Shown one piece after another: positions 30,258 through 40,985 of a stretch of DNA of 64,000 bases. Each line of letters opens with the position of its first letter. Within the stretch, counting starts at the first letter, position 1. Origin of the DNA: Pseudoips prasinana (taxonomy: Eukaryota > Arthropoda > Insecta > Lepidoptera > Nolidae). The stretch lies in NCBI GenBank assembly GCA_951640165.1, contig OX621254.1:25270001-25334000 (forward strand), given 5' to 3'. Under the pieces are notes generated by a model. It saw nothing but the letters and a program-made list of their open reading frames with translations. It did no database searches and was not told the DNA's origin. The translations under genes were made by a program, and so were the position numbers.

Positions 30258-30304
30258 CGAGAGGCGTAATTTCAGTATTTCATTTACTGAAATTACGCCT
30301 CTCG
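30258..30304. repeat. Perfect 20-bp hairpin
   Basis: CGAGAGGCGTAATTTCAGTA and its reverse complement, with a 7-base loop. Confidence 0.92.
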
Positions 30305-30329
30305 TTACGTTTTGAGAGTTTCTTTCTAA

Positions 30330-30760
30330 TTACTTACTAGAACACAAAATATTGCACCGATCGAGACCCATGTCCACAATATATAATAATCTGTTATTGA
30401 TAATGAGTTCAAATCGCGAAAGTTTAAAAAAAATTATAGAGACTAATTATATTCCAATAAGATCAAAATAGGCACATAGCTCGTAGAACTGACGGCCGCT
30501 GGGGCAGAACGGTTCTCGAGTGGCGACCACGAACCGGAAGACGCAGCGTGGGCAGGCCCCCTACAAGATGGACCGATGATCTTGTGCGGTCGGAGGAAAT
30601 CGCTGGATGCGGATAGCGCAAGACCGGCATTTGTGGAGATGTTTGGGGGAGGCCTTTGTCCAACAGTGGACGTCTTTCGGCTGATATGATGAAGATCAAA
30701 ATGATTTTCTGTTACATACCTAATGATGCGCCTGATTAAACCAAAGTGCGTACCTGTAAA
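30330..30760 (+). mobile_element. rep-I split by an RTE insertion
   Basis: GCACCGATCGAGACCCATGT and TTCAAATCGCGAAAGTTTAA are shared with 37755-37830. Both copies then have ATCAAAAT, which here is interrupted by the RTE tail and resumes as GTTACATACCTAATGATG. Confidence 0.65.
30470..30691 (+). mobile_element. RTE-type LINE, 5'-truncated, with 11-bp target duplication
   Basis: Codes for the polymerase C-terminus (a frame with RRTDGRWGRTVLEWRPRTGR) and ends TGGACGTCTTTCGGCTGATA TGATG. AAGATCAAAAT flanks it at 30459-30469 and 30692-30702. Confidence 0.8.
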
Positions 30761-31034
30761 AAATAGATAGAATTATTAGTAAATAAATTTTGCGCAAACA
30801 TTATTCCTGCAGCTGCCGAAATGACTATATGTATAGTAGAAGTCATTGTTTCATAATTATATCTTCCCATTTCTCTGGTCGCCAATTATCGTTATGTCCA
30901 AACTCGTAGAACAAAAGTTGTTACTTATGATGTCAGCTTACTAGTCCTAAGAGGTGGTTGGTGTTATACAAATAACCCTGTACATTTATTTATATTTATT
31001 TGTTAATACAGCACTTTATAAGGGATAGCAGACT

Positions 31035-31046
31035 AGTGAGAAGTGA
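31035..31046. repeat. 12-bp target duplication, left
   Basis: AGTGAGAAGTGA here and at 33486-33497 bracket the LINE. Confidence 0.85.
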
Positions 31047-33397
31047 CCAAGGCAGACTGGAACACCGCTAAAAAGATAATTAACGAGACCAAGATAAAGT
31101 GGGCCATAAGCAACTTTGAACCATTCAAATCGCCTGGCCCGGATGGAATATATCCCATCCTATTACAAAAAGCGAATAATGTACTAAACCCACACCTATG
31201 TAGGCTATACAGAGCTTGCATAGCATTTGGGTACACACCCCAAGCATGGCGACAAGTCAAAGTAGTCTACATACCGAAACCTGGAAAGTCGGACTACGAG
31301 TCACCAAAATCATATAGACCGATTAGTCTCACATCATTCTTTCTCAAATCACTTGAAAAAATGGTAGACATACACATCAGGCAAGGGACTCTAAAAAGAT
31401 TCCCGCTACACTGGCAACAGAATGCTTATCAGGCAGGAAAATCTACCGAGACAGCCCTACACCATGTTGTGAAAAAGGCGGAAGCAGCCTTAGAAAACAA
31501 AGAAATATGCCTTGCGGCATTCCTAGATATTGAAGGAGCTTTTGACAACACGGCATTCAGTACTATACAAAATGCCGCCAGGAACCATAGCATAGAACCC
31601 ACTCTATGCAGATGGATAGACAGAATGCTGAAAGGACGGCAACTGCAGTCAACACTACTAGGGGACATCAGATATGCCACGACAACCAGAGGATGCCCAC
31701 AAGGCGGAGTCATCTCACCGCTACTGTGGTGCCTGGTTGTGGATGAGCTCCTGATAAACCTAAACACAGGGCTACGGTATACCGTCGGCTATGCAGACGA
31801 TATTGTGATACTGATAAGTGGGAAATTCCCTCACATAGTAGCAGATATTATGAAACAAGCTTTAAAAGAGACAGAAGACTGGTGCAAACCTTTCTATAAA
31901 CCCACAGAAAGCCGTTATAGTACCATTCACAAAAAAAAGGACCTATCGGGTATAGGAATTTTAAAACTTTACAACACAAAAATTGGTTTGTCAAAAGAAG
32001 TGAAATACCTGGGTATAACACTCGACAAATCACTCACATGGAAAGAACATGTAGAAAACATAAAAAACAAAGCCCTGAGAATATTCGGCATGTGCCGAGC
32101 AGCATATGGCAAAATATGGGGTCTGAAACCCAAAAACTGGATATACAAAATGATGGTAAAACCGGTACTGATGTACGGTAGTATCGTCTGGTGGCCAAGA
32201 ACAAAACTGGAAACTTGTAAACAAGTGCTAAACAAAATACAACGCACTGCCTGCTTAGCAATGACAGGGGCGTTTAGCACTACACCAACAGCGGCCTTGG
32301 AAGTTATTCTAGACCTAGTACCACTACTACACCTTGAAGTACAAGAAGAGGCAAGAAAAACACTCCTAAGGCTTACTGTCCTGGGACACATATCTAATGA
32401 ACGTATGCCCACAAGGCATACGCAGACAGAAAACTGGAAAAACTTTGACAATGCAATAGAGATGGGAAGTGATAAAATGCAACCCACCTACACATTTGAC
32501 AAACAATATAATTTATACATCCCTAGTAGAGAGGAATGGAAATTGGGACTTTGTAAACAAAACGAACAAAGTCAAATTTGGTATACAGACGGATCAAAAA
32601 TGAAATCCGGCACAGGCGCGGGCGTATATAATGAAACCTGCAGTATCAGCGAAAGCATGGGCAATTTCGCGACAGTGTTTCAGGCTGAGACATACGCGAT
32701 AATGACATGCGCCCAGACGATCATAGATAGGGCGACTGAAGGTCAGACCATCTACATACTCAGTGACAGCCAGGCTACATTAAAAGCCCTGATGTCACAT
32801 AAAATTGAATCAAAATTAATCCAGAACTGTATCACGGCTCTGAACAAACTTGGTACTAAAAACAAAGTCAAACTCGTATGGGTACCAGGCCATACAGGAA
32901 TAGAAGGCAACGAAAAAGCAGATGCACTGGCTAGGAAGGGATCTGAAAGTCAGTTCTGTGGACCAGAACCGTGCGTAGGGATTCCTCCAAATGTAATAGG
33001 AGCAATCCTTAAAAATGAATCCACAGCTAAACACAATCAAATGTGGACCAAAATCAAGGAATTAAAACACTCAAAGCAACTCATAAAAGGAATAGACAAA
33101 AGCTGGTCCAAAAAACTTTGGAAGTACAACAGAAACCAGCTACGACTGATAGTAGCAGTATTCACGGGCCACTATGGCACCAACTATCACATACACAAAT
33201 TGGGACTGTCGAATAGCCCGATCTGCAGGACCTGTAGGGAAGAACATGAAACAATGCTGCATATAATATGAAAGCAATATATATATATGCAAATCCTGGG
33301 GCTGGCATATCCAGAACCAGGAGACTACAAGGATCTACCCCTAAGAAGTGTACTGGATTATGTGAAGACTTCATTCAGGGCTTTAGGGATAGAATAA
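31047..33397 (+). pseudogene. LINE ORF2: reverse transcriptase and RNase H, one premature stop
   Basis: The frame is open from the truncation point to TGA at 33269-33271 and then, in the same phase, to TAA at 33395-33397. The RT fingers motif FKSPGPDGI is followed by PKSYRPISLTSFFLKSLEK, then catalytic box A FLDIEGAFDNT, box B RGCPQGGVISPLLW, and box C VGYADDIVI with the two catalytic aspartates. The thumb has VKYLGITLDKSLTWKEHV. RNase H follows with YTDGSKM (D), QAETYAI (E), SDSQAT (D) and GHTGIEGNEKADALA. A C-terminal Cys/His cluster starts CRTCREEHETMLHII, but the next codons are replaced by a stop and an ATATAT run, so the expected last Cys is lost. After this the frame resumes (LPLRSVLDYVKTSF). 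A GTG at 31043 is not a true start. Confidence 0.92.
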
Positions 33398-33485
33398 AAC
33401 CAGTGGGGGATAGTACAAAAGATCCCGAAAGGTCGAAGTGCTGTACGCAAGTACACCCCATCAAAGATAAGATAAATTTAAGATA
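31047..33485 (+). mobile_element. Non-LTR retrotransposon (RT + RNase H), 5'-truncated
   Basis: A 2,439-bp insertion bracketed by the 12-bp duplication. The 5' end lies inside ORF2, so the endonuclease domain and ORF1 are missing. The 3' end is a short GATAA-type tail (AAGATAAGATAAATTTAAGA). The RNase H domain places it in the part of the Jockey/I/R1 assemblage that carries one. The coding region has a single stop, suggesting a recent insertion. Confidence 0.9.
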
Positions 33486-33499
33486 AGTGAGAAGTGATG

Positions 33500-33690
33500 A
33501 CCTGATGATGTTATTGAAGCATGACATTATTTATCGACTACAACCGAGACAGTTAGCTTAATGTGCCCTCCGACGCCCGACCGCGCACCTATGTGCTTAA
33601 CCTCGCAGATAGCTTACGGATCGGTAAGGGCTCTTGGTTAGGAGCACCTACCTATAAACTACCTACCTGTCAAATGTCAGCTTCATAAGC
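33500..33690 (+). repeat. rep-F fragment, degraded
   Basis: TATCGACTACAACCGAGACA, CAGTTAGCTTAATGTGCCCT and CTTAACCTCGCAGATAGCTT. The LINE has entered at its edge. Confidence 0.6.
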
Positions 33691-34061
33691 CAAGTCACTA
33701 GTTATCGAGATTTTCTGTTTGGTCAGTGAGTGAATGAGTGAGGTGTATCTCTTTTATTTATATATCTAGGTACTAAAACTTCATACGCCGTTTAATATAG
33801 ATATTTTTGCAACAGTATAAACCTTCTATAATCGTGAACAATAAATATAACCTAACAACACCTTATCTTGACACGACCAACTCGTAGCGCCCTCCAGAAC
33901 AAAATGCCGATACATTCGGTTCGTCTACCTGTCGAATCACTGCTTGTTGTTGCCACAAAATATTTTTTAGAAGTAATAAAAATTATAGTTCACTGGTTTT
34001 AATTTACATTAATATTAACCGTATCTATTAGATAATAGATTAAAATATCCAGGGACATTAC

Positions 34062-34232
34062 ATAAATATCCTTGGATATTATTCACATACGGCCGTCTGA
34101 TCCCAAACTAAGCATAACTATTATATACTCGTAGATAATAACACCTAGACTTAGGAGAAACAGACATGTTCATGCACACAAATATCAGCAATAGCAAGCA
34201 TTAACCAACGACGCCAACCGACCTGTTAAATA
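34062..34232 (-). mobile_element. SINE-C, internally deleted
   Basis: AATATCCTTGGATATTATTC end, TGATCCCAAACTAAGCATAA, CACCTAGACTTAGGAGAAAC and the head CGACGCCAACCGACCTGTTA. The B-box region is missing. Confidence 0.75.
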
Positions 34233-34881
34233 TAACGATGATGAATACAATAAGTTATCCTGGCTGCTGCTAAAACTCTACGAGATTATTATTTTGTTAA
34301 TGAATAATTTGTGCTTATTCCATCGACATAAGGTATATATTATTATGTCAATGCTTGGAAACTGAACTTGAAATATCTGAAAATAATGCTGCATTACTTT
34401 TGAGGGCATTCTTGGGCATTGAAATGTATACCTTATTTCGGTTTATGAAGTCTAAAATATACATTAACAATTTTATAATCCTGCCATTCCGTCCGCTAAT
34501 TTGCGCAGACCGTTAAGGCTGTATAATTTTTATTTATTTTATTTAATCATAAAATTTAAAACAGCTTTTACCAGTAAGTAATACCTTAATCTGTGGCTGA
34601 AATTGCCTTTGTTTTTTCCGACACCCTTTTTATAGGGTACTTGAAATTTATGGGTAAGAAAAATGGACAAAACGGGGCTTACTTTAAAAACAGGGATGGG
34701 TATTTATTTTCCCTAAGCAGGGAATTTTCCCTTTACCGGTATTTACCGGCAAAAATAATAATTAATTGATAGGATATTTTCGAGGTCTTTACAGAGTTTT
34801 AGGTGAGTGGCTCACATTTTGATGGTTGCTAAGTGGTTCGTCAAAATCTTAACTTGATTATGTTCAACAACAGACTATAAT
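34233..34881. other. No recognised gene
   Basis: AT-rich. TTTCCCTTTACCGGTATTTACC at 34727-34748 is a local repeat-like string without assignment. Confidence 0.35.
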
Positions 34882-35095
34882 GTTGGTCTAGTAGTGACCC
34901 TGACTGCTAAACCAGAGGTCGTGGGTTCGATTTCACCCGGGACAAATCTTTGTGAGATAAACACGATTATTTGTTCTGTGTCTGGGTCTAATTTATCTAT
35001 AGGTACTATTTATGTTTTTAGAAATATATAAGTATATTTATCAGTTATAGGCAGCGTCCTAGTTGTCCCCAGATTTTTATATTTATTTAAATGAT
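34882..35095 (+). mobile_element. SINE-L
   Basis: Head TGTTGGTCTAGTAGTGACCC, B-box GTCGTGGGTTCGATTTC and body AACACGATTATTTGTTCTGT. Ends in an A-rich run at 35100. Confidence 0.75.
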
Positions 35096-35104
35096 AAAAT
35101 AAAA

Positions 35105-35345
35105 AAAAAAAACATTGCACGCGTAGTGTAGCTGTTCTCAGTTTCCGGAATCAATCATTATTGTACGAAATGCAATGATTAGAACAATAGTCTCGGCACT
35201 TCGTGTTCGAGGATCCATTCTCGAACAGGACTACTATTTGTGTGGCCCATAAATAGTTGTTGTGAGTGTGAGTGTACTTTGTGTCCATCGATTACATGTT
35301 TATAAAGTTCCCCGGGACACAGGCATTTGAGTTAAAAGGGCTATG
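35105..35345 (+). mobile_element. SINE-A, divergent, with an insertion in the head
   Basis: GCACGCGTAGTGTAGCTG, then about 60 bp of foreign or diverged text, then CACTTCGTGTTCGAGGATCC, CTACTATTTGTGTGGCCCAT and CCGGGACACAGG. Confidence 0.65.
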
Positions 35346-35858
35346 AAGTCTTGATTCTTATAATTTTTGTAGTCGTTATTAATATACGATCAATTGAAAA
35401 TACTTCCAAAACTTCGAGAACATAATTTACTTACTCTCAACTTAGTTATGATTTTCCGTAGAATTAATAACGAGAGTTCCGAAACAAAATTCATTTTTCT
35501 TTGCAATACTTCGCCGTTCGAAGGGCAAAAGGACTTAAGTGTGGCAATTTAGTATTTTACTTTTTAAACGTTAAATGGTACTCAGTTAAATTTCTCGGGG
35601 CCTAAGCTGTTAATCGTTTCGCGATCAAGAACTTTTATTGAGTAGCATTGGTAGAATTTATATGTGACGGAATCGAAACTAAATGATTCTTCGCTAAAAC
35701 ACATTTATAAATACATAACAAAAAGCTACATCTTTTGATTTATTGAGTTATCATTTAATCAAACGGTGTATTGCTTAATGAACCTTAATAAAAAATGTGA
35801 ACAAAATTATAACTTATACTTATAATTCGATATTTTGTTTTACCCACATGACTCTTTT
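35346..35858. other. No recognised gene
   Basis: AT-rich, nothing assigned. Confidence 0.4.
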
Positions 35859-36152
35859 TTAGCGGTCCGTACCCAAAGGGTAAAACGGGACCCTATTACT
35901 AAGACTTCTTAGTCGGTCTGTCTGCTTGTCCGGCTGTCACCAATCCGGCTGAATCTGATGAACCGTGATAGTAAGATAGTTGACACTTTAACAGATGATG
36001 TATTTCTATTGCCGCTATAACAACAAATACTAAAAAACAGAATAAAATAAATATGGGGGGCCCCCATACAACATACGTGTATTTACTTCGTTTTTATAGA
36101 TAATGGTACGAAACCCGGAACCCGGAGTCCGACTCGCACTTGGCCGGTTTTT
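35859..36152 (-). mobile_element. Widespread lepidopteran repeat (GGCCAAGTGCGAGTCGG type)
   Basis: On the minus strand it starts AAAACCGGCCAAGTGCGAGT and ends GGGTCCCGTTTTACCCTTTG then GGTACGGACC. From memory this is one of the commonest interspersed repeats in moth and butterfly genomes, and a main reason for the Lepidoptera call. Confidence 0.75.
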
Positions 36153-36489
36153 ATTATTTTCATTACTTTTGGCATGAATGCCATTGAAATTAATCATGTC
36201 GTTGATTGTTAACATATTTCAAAATAAGATGAGTCTAAATCCAACTGTATGTTTTTATTTATTAGTTACTAAACCGATTATCCAATATATTTACCTGCAA
36301 ATAATTTAATATAATTGTCTTATTATAATTTTAGAATATATGTGAACCGTGTGTAACCGTAAAAAATTGATGACAGAGAATTGTATTTTATATAACAGTT
36401 ACTTAATTATTAATATTTTAAATAACTTTAATTTAGCTGTGATTGGTTATATAACCAAAATCTAAATATAACCAGTGTGACGTGAAACG

Positions 36490-36830
36490 CAGTAGCTGTT
36501 TCCGACCCGTATCATTATCATTAAGAAAATGATACCCATGCTGATGCAGGGCAAGGACCTCTCACAATGATAAGGCATATGCCCTAGTCCACCACGTTGG
36601 CGTAATGTGGTTTGGCTGACTTCACATGCCATCAAGAACATTTTGGATTACTCTCGGGCATGCAGGTTTCCTTACCATATTTTCCTTAACCATTTTAAGT
36701 ACGAGATAATTAATTTCTAGTACCACATGAATAAGAAAAGTGGTATGGCCTTAGGTTTGAACTCGAAACCACTGACTCCAAAGTCCAATGGTCTAGTCAT
36801 CTGCCTCCCTGACGCGTCGTGTACGAGGCA
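36490..36830 (-). mobile_element. SINE-like lepidopteran repeat with tRNA-like head
   Basis: On the minus strand the head includes TTGGAGTCAGTGGTTTCGAG and TTCAAACC (B-box-like). The body includes GCATGCAGGTTTCCTTACC, AAGAACATTTTGGATTACTC and CCTAGTCCACCACGTTGG (plus-strand text). Confidence 0.65.
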
Positions 36831-37045
36831 GTACCAGCAGCTTCCTAAATACCATATTGCACAAAATTGATTGTCCAATAGTGAGCCACTGGAACAGTGT
36901 TCATATGGGTTTCAGGGCTGCAATTTTTATGTAAAGTAGATTTATTAGTGTAGTACCAATATAATTATAAGCCACTACTAACAAATTACTATGGATTTAT
37001 GAATCTGCAATAAATATATTATTATTGCAAATTAGCAATTATTGT

Positions 37046-37236
37046 TGTGCAAATATTTGTGTGATGAGCACGAATATTTTTTTCTGAGTCATGGATGTTT
37101 TCTATGTATATAGGTATTTATCTATCTATATAAGTATGAATATCGTCGCCTGGTACCCATAGTACAAGCTTTGCTTAGTTTGGGGCTAGGATGATCTGTG
37201 TGACATTGTACCTAGATATTATTATTATTATTAGCC
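37046..37236 (+). mobile_element. SINE-B without its tRNA-like head
   Basis: Starts TGTGCAAATATTTGTGTGAT and continues to GTGTGACATTGTACCTAGAT and ATT repeats. Confidence 0.85.
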
Positions 37237-37539
37237 AAATGATTAAACCATTGGACTTACTTAAGAAATTAGAAATAATATTCTTGTCCCTTTTTGCCTC
37301 GCGACCGTCAATATTATCCCCAACGCCATTATTCCCGGGGATAAACAACGGATATTATGATTTATACATTTCTTTTATTCGTAAAATTTAAGCCATAAAG
37401 TGTTGCCCTTTATTTTTCTTTGAGGTAAATAATGAGATCCTCAAGTTTCTTTGTGAAGACATAAGATGCATTATTTTTTGGATTTTATTATTTTGGCAGT
37501 AGGCACAAAAATAAGAATGTGTTACCTACCTATCCATTT
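37237..37539. other. No recognised gene
   Basis: Nothing assigned. Confidence 0.4.
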
Positions 37540-37734
37540 TTTTTTAAAGTCGACGCCCGCACTAGTGAATGTGATCCCTGGGTACTTTACAAACATATTA
37601 TAGACGGACACAAATTACATCCAGACTCAGAACACCTATTTGTTGGTCACACAGTTGTCTGGCGCGGGACTCGAACCCGCGACACGAAGTGGCGAGGCGA
37701 CTGTCTGAGCCGCTTCGCCACACGTGCAGTCAAT
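37540..37734 (-). mobile_element. SINE-A, full length
   Basis: CGACGCCCGCACTAGTGAAT tail side, GGCGCGGGACTCGAACCCGC B-box region and CGCCACACGTGCAG head, all in reverse. Confidence 0.88.
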
Positions 37735-37744
37735 TATATTTACT

Positions 37745-37900
37745 AGCGCGATTAAACTATTACACCGATCGAGACCCGTGTCCACAATATAATGATAATA
37801 TGTTCAAATCGTGAAAGTTTAAAACTATTAATATAGATATTATTCATATTCCAGTAAAATCAAAATAATCTACTATTACATACTGAATGATGTCTCTGTT
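37745..37900 (+). repeat. rep-I fragment
   Basis: CACCGATCGAGACCCGTGTC, TTCAAATCGTGAAAGTTTAA and ATTACATACTGAATGATG, the uninterrupted counterpart of 30330-30760. Confidence 0.65.
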
Positions 37901-38091
37901 AAAAATACGCTGCGCCACACACAAGTGCATAGATAACACTTAGTTCGAAATTTATTTATTTTGAATGTTGTTTTTGATAAACTTTGGTATTAGAATAAAT
38001 TTCATGAAGTTCATACTACAAACTTCGGTAGGAAGCTGAAGCTGTATATGGAAATTAGAAGTATTTTTATCAGTAATCCTGTTCCCATAGT

Positions 38092-38206
38092 ACGCACGGC
38101 TACATATCAAGCTATACATTTCCAAAATAAGCTGATCTCTCATTGTATGGAAATCCTATACAACACGGGATCAGCTTATAATGGAAATGTATAGCTTGAT
38201 AATATC
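38092..38206. mobile_element. MITE (ACGGCTACATATCAAGC type)
   Basis: GGCTACATATCAAGCTATAC and AAATAAGCTGATC in the left arm are mirrored by GGGATCAGCTTATAATGG and AAATGTATAGCTTGAT on the right. A partial relative lies at 17125. Confidence 0.75.
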
Positions 38207-38271
38207 AACTAGGCAGAGTCTGTACACACGGCTACATATTATGTAGCCGTGTGTACAGACTCTGCCTAGTT
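38207..38271. repeat. Perfect 31-bp hairpin at the MITE edge
   Basis: AACTAGGCAGAGTCTGTACA continuing to GGCTACAT, three bases, then the exact reverse complement. It contains the MITE's own terminal GGCTACATAT text. Confidence 0.95.
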
Positions 38272-38511
38272 ATCGCAAGATATTTATTTATTATGCGTTC
38301 TCAATTAATATTCTTATAATTTAATATCATGACAACTCAACCCAGCTACGACCGATTTTAAGCGGTCATTTTAATAAATTTTGTTGTGTCTGTGGCATCG
38401 CAGCTCTTCAACGTATGGACCGATTGAGATGCAGATTTTTTTCATTTTAAAGCCAGTTTCCTTGCGGTAGTTCTTAGCTATGTATGATTAATATCGGAAT
38501 AGCAGTGTGAG

Positions 38512-38519
38512 ATCAGCCC
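38512..38519. repeat. 8-bp target duplication, left
   Basis: ATCAGCCC here and at 38980-38987. Confidence 0.85.
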
Positions 38520-38979
38520 GAGGTAGTCCATCAAGGGCACCCACCTGAATGGCACCTGCGTGAATGGCACCTAGCCTAGTCCACGAAAGGCACCTATCAA
38601 TGTTTTGGCAGGTGCTCTTCTTGGATTACATTTATTTTTTACATTCTTGTCCACCAAGAGCACCTACGACTCAGTAACCTAGGTTATTAAATGAAAGTTA
38701 TTGATAATATGTGTAACATTCTCTTAAACATAAGAAAATACTAGTCTAAACGTGCGTAATATCAGTAGTTTTAATAAATGTTCTAGTGATTTTTATCGAT
38801 ATCTTTCAATTTAGTCTAAGTTACTGAGTCGTACGTGCTCTTCGTGGACAAGAATGTAAAAAATAAATTGAATCCAAGAAGAGCACCTGCCAAAAACATT
38901 GATAGGTGCCTTTCATGGACTAGGCTAGATGCCCTTCACGCAGGTGCCATTCAGGTGGGTGCCCTTGGTGGACTACCTC
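38520..38979. mobile_element. 460-bp MITE with 165-bp inverted repeats and iterated motifs
   Basis: The termini are GAGGTAGTCCA and TGGACTACCTC, flanked by the 8-bp duplication ATCAGCCC. Both arms (about 38520-38686 and 38812-38979) carry three variants of a motif like GTCCANNAARGGCACCT (near 38526, 38579 and 38670 on the left), plus extra GGCACCT units between them. There is no coding capacity. An 8-bp duplication fits hAT, P or similar transposases; which one is not decided by the sequence. Confidence 0.88.
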
Positions 38980-39048
38980 ATCAGCCCTTTTCCGAAATGT
39001 TTTAATTAAAGTTGGAGTTTTGTAACGGTTAGGTTATTAAAACCATAA

Positions 39049-39225
39049 TCACACTAATATTATAAAGGTAAAAGTTTGTGAGTGTGTATGTTTGTTACTT
39101 CTTCACGTCTAAATAGCTGGAGCGATTTTAATAAAATTTGGTATGGAGTTAGCTGACACTCTGAATTAACACATAGGCTATAATTTATAAAGTTTAACGC
39201 GGGTAAAACCACGGAACACAACTAG
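39049..39225 (+). mobile_element. Hel-2 Helitron
   Basis: TCACACTAATATTATAAAGG start after A, GGCTATAATTTATAAAGTTT, end GGAACACAACTAG before T. Confidence 0.85.
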
Positions 39226-39839
39226 TTAGATTAATATACTTTTTAATTTACGTTTTTAGTATAAAACTTAATTCCCAATCTGTTTCTTTTTTGTAAAGAA
39301 CGATTTCATTACACAAGTAACTACGTAACAGCAAGTTATTTCTCCAATAAATTACACAAACCAAACGTTAATTAAGAAGGTAAACAGAAGCATTGAGGCT
39401 TTTAAATACAGCTAGTAATTTGCTAAGATAAGCCTACGGAGCAATGAATTTCGAAATTAATGCGAGACATAAATTTCTACGGCATCTTAAGCTCGAGTGT
39501 AAATAAAGCGGTACTTATTTTCCGGGTTTTTATGTGGTTTAAGGGGGAAACGAGAGCGTTTCTGTGGGATTTTGGAAATGGAAAGGGAAATAAAATTAAA
39601 GTATGAAAAAGAAAAAAATACTTACGTTTAATTCTATTTTGCCATTCTGATAAGTTTTGTTACGTGTTTTATTATGAGCTGCGATGTTACCCTGTGAATT
39701 AACAATTAGGCTACAGTAAATGACTAAGCGTTAATTGTGGTAATCAGTTTTTGTATGATTAAAGTACTAGCATCCATACTTAATTTTAATTTATTAGTAT
39801 AGGAAGTACATTCTACTTCTTAATGAGACATTGTTATAA
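39226..39839. other. No recognised gene
   Basis: AT-rich, nothing assigned. Confidence 0.4.
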
Positions 39840-40080
39840 TCTATACATAGAATATTTTTTTTAGAGGTTACTTGGGGCGTGATCTACAAACGATATCGTA
39901 GCCAAAAATAAAAAATATAGTTTCAAAAAGTACTGCATGGATTTACTTCAAATTTTGTATGAATATTACTAAGAGGTCGGGTCAACTTATAAGCTACATA
40001 TTATCACGCTATCACCTACGGGTTAGGAACTATGATAATTTATAAAATTTAACGCGGGTAAAACCGCGGGGAACAGTTAG
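39840..40080 (+). mobile_element. Hel-1 Helitron, decayed
   Basis: TCTATACATAGAATATTTTT start and hairpin CGCGGGTAAAACCGCG; the end is GTTAG instead of CTAG. About 80 bp of the family interior is missing. Confidence 0.8.
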
Positions 40081-40420
40081 TATATAATAACATTTAAATT
40101 CGTTAAGTGGTGTTACAGACAGAATTGCCAGCATTGCTTAAAATCCAGTATAATAAAATTAGTTTCTGGAAGGTAGTCAGTTATATTCTACAATCTACTT
40201 TAACTCAGTTTATTCCAACACGTTGATAGCTTCTTAAATATTATGGGAGCCATACAGAAAACACATTTACGCATAAGTGTGATCCTAAACCTATGTAAAC
40301 GAAGTTTGCTATTATTTCGCCATTTCTGGAGTACTACGTTGGCTAAGCGTGGGAATAGATGAATATTGCTCTTTACAAACATATTGAACTTCAAAATTTA
40401 TTCATTTTATTAAAATGTTA
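40081..40420. other. No recognised gene
   Basis: A 64-codon ORF at 40200-40394 (-) has no recognisable motif. Confidence 0.35.
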
Positions 40421-40530
40421 CATTAAGTGTGGCATCGTCAATTTTTTTACCCTACTGTGTAGTGCATGTCGTGGCAGCTACTGAGAAATACTGCCATAAA
40501 ACTCAGTAGATTTCCTTTTTTATATATTTT
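40421..40530 (-). mobile_element. LINE family 1, 3' UTR (minus)
   Basis: GTCAATTTTTTTACCCTACT, GCATGTCGTGGCAGCTACTG and CATAAAACTCAGTAGATTTC are the reverse complement of the UTR at 17920-17990. Confidence 0.7.
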
Positions 40531-40689
40531 TCTCCATTGTTGTTTTGAGTCAATTGATGAGACTGTTGAGACAACTCTGTTTTTCGGTATCAACCCAGGA
40601 ACACAGTTGTCAGGATTCAACCCAACTCCATTAATTTGTACATTGGTTGTCACCTACGTCATATTAGGTTTAGTGAATTTGATAACTTT

Positions 40690-40985
40690 AGTTGCTGCAT
40701 TATTTTATAGGAAGGCCTTTTTTTGTTTTTTACGTGGTGGAAATGCTCAAAACGCGTTGGGGAGGCGACGGGGTATGTAGGGCTTCCCACTAAAACCACC
40801 TCGGTTTCCAGCAGATTACACCAGTACCTCCGTCGTGCACTGCAGCCTCTGCGATGAATGCCACCTCCTCTCCCCAGCATGCTACAGCAGGCTACCTGTT
40901 CCCGGGACCGCTTATACAAGAGGAGTGGAATTCCCCTCCTCCAAACACCAGCGATCCCAGGGTTCTAGTGAAAGCCTAGGTCCTA
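40690..40985 (+). mobile_element. LINE-tail-like GC-rich repeat, unclassified
   Basis: ACGTGGTGGAAATGCTCAAA, GCGTTGGGGAGGCGACGGGG and TCCACTCCTCTTG (reverse). ORFs on both strands are by-products. The family was not identified. Confidence 0.35.

Noticed and set aside
32030..33040. Minus-strand ORFs opposite the LINE polymerase
   Set aside because: Shadows of the RT-RNase H frame, which carries all the catalytic motifs.
40466..40780. 104-codon ORF with a hydrophobic stretch, as a membrane protein
   Set aside because: It starts in a LINE 3' UTR and ends in another repeat, and the translation spans unrelated repeat sequences.
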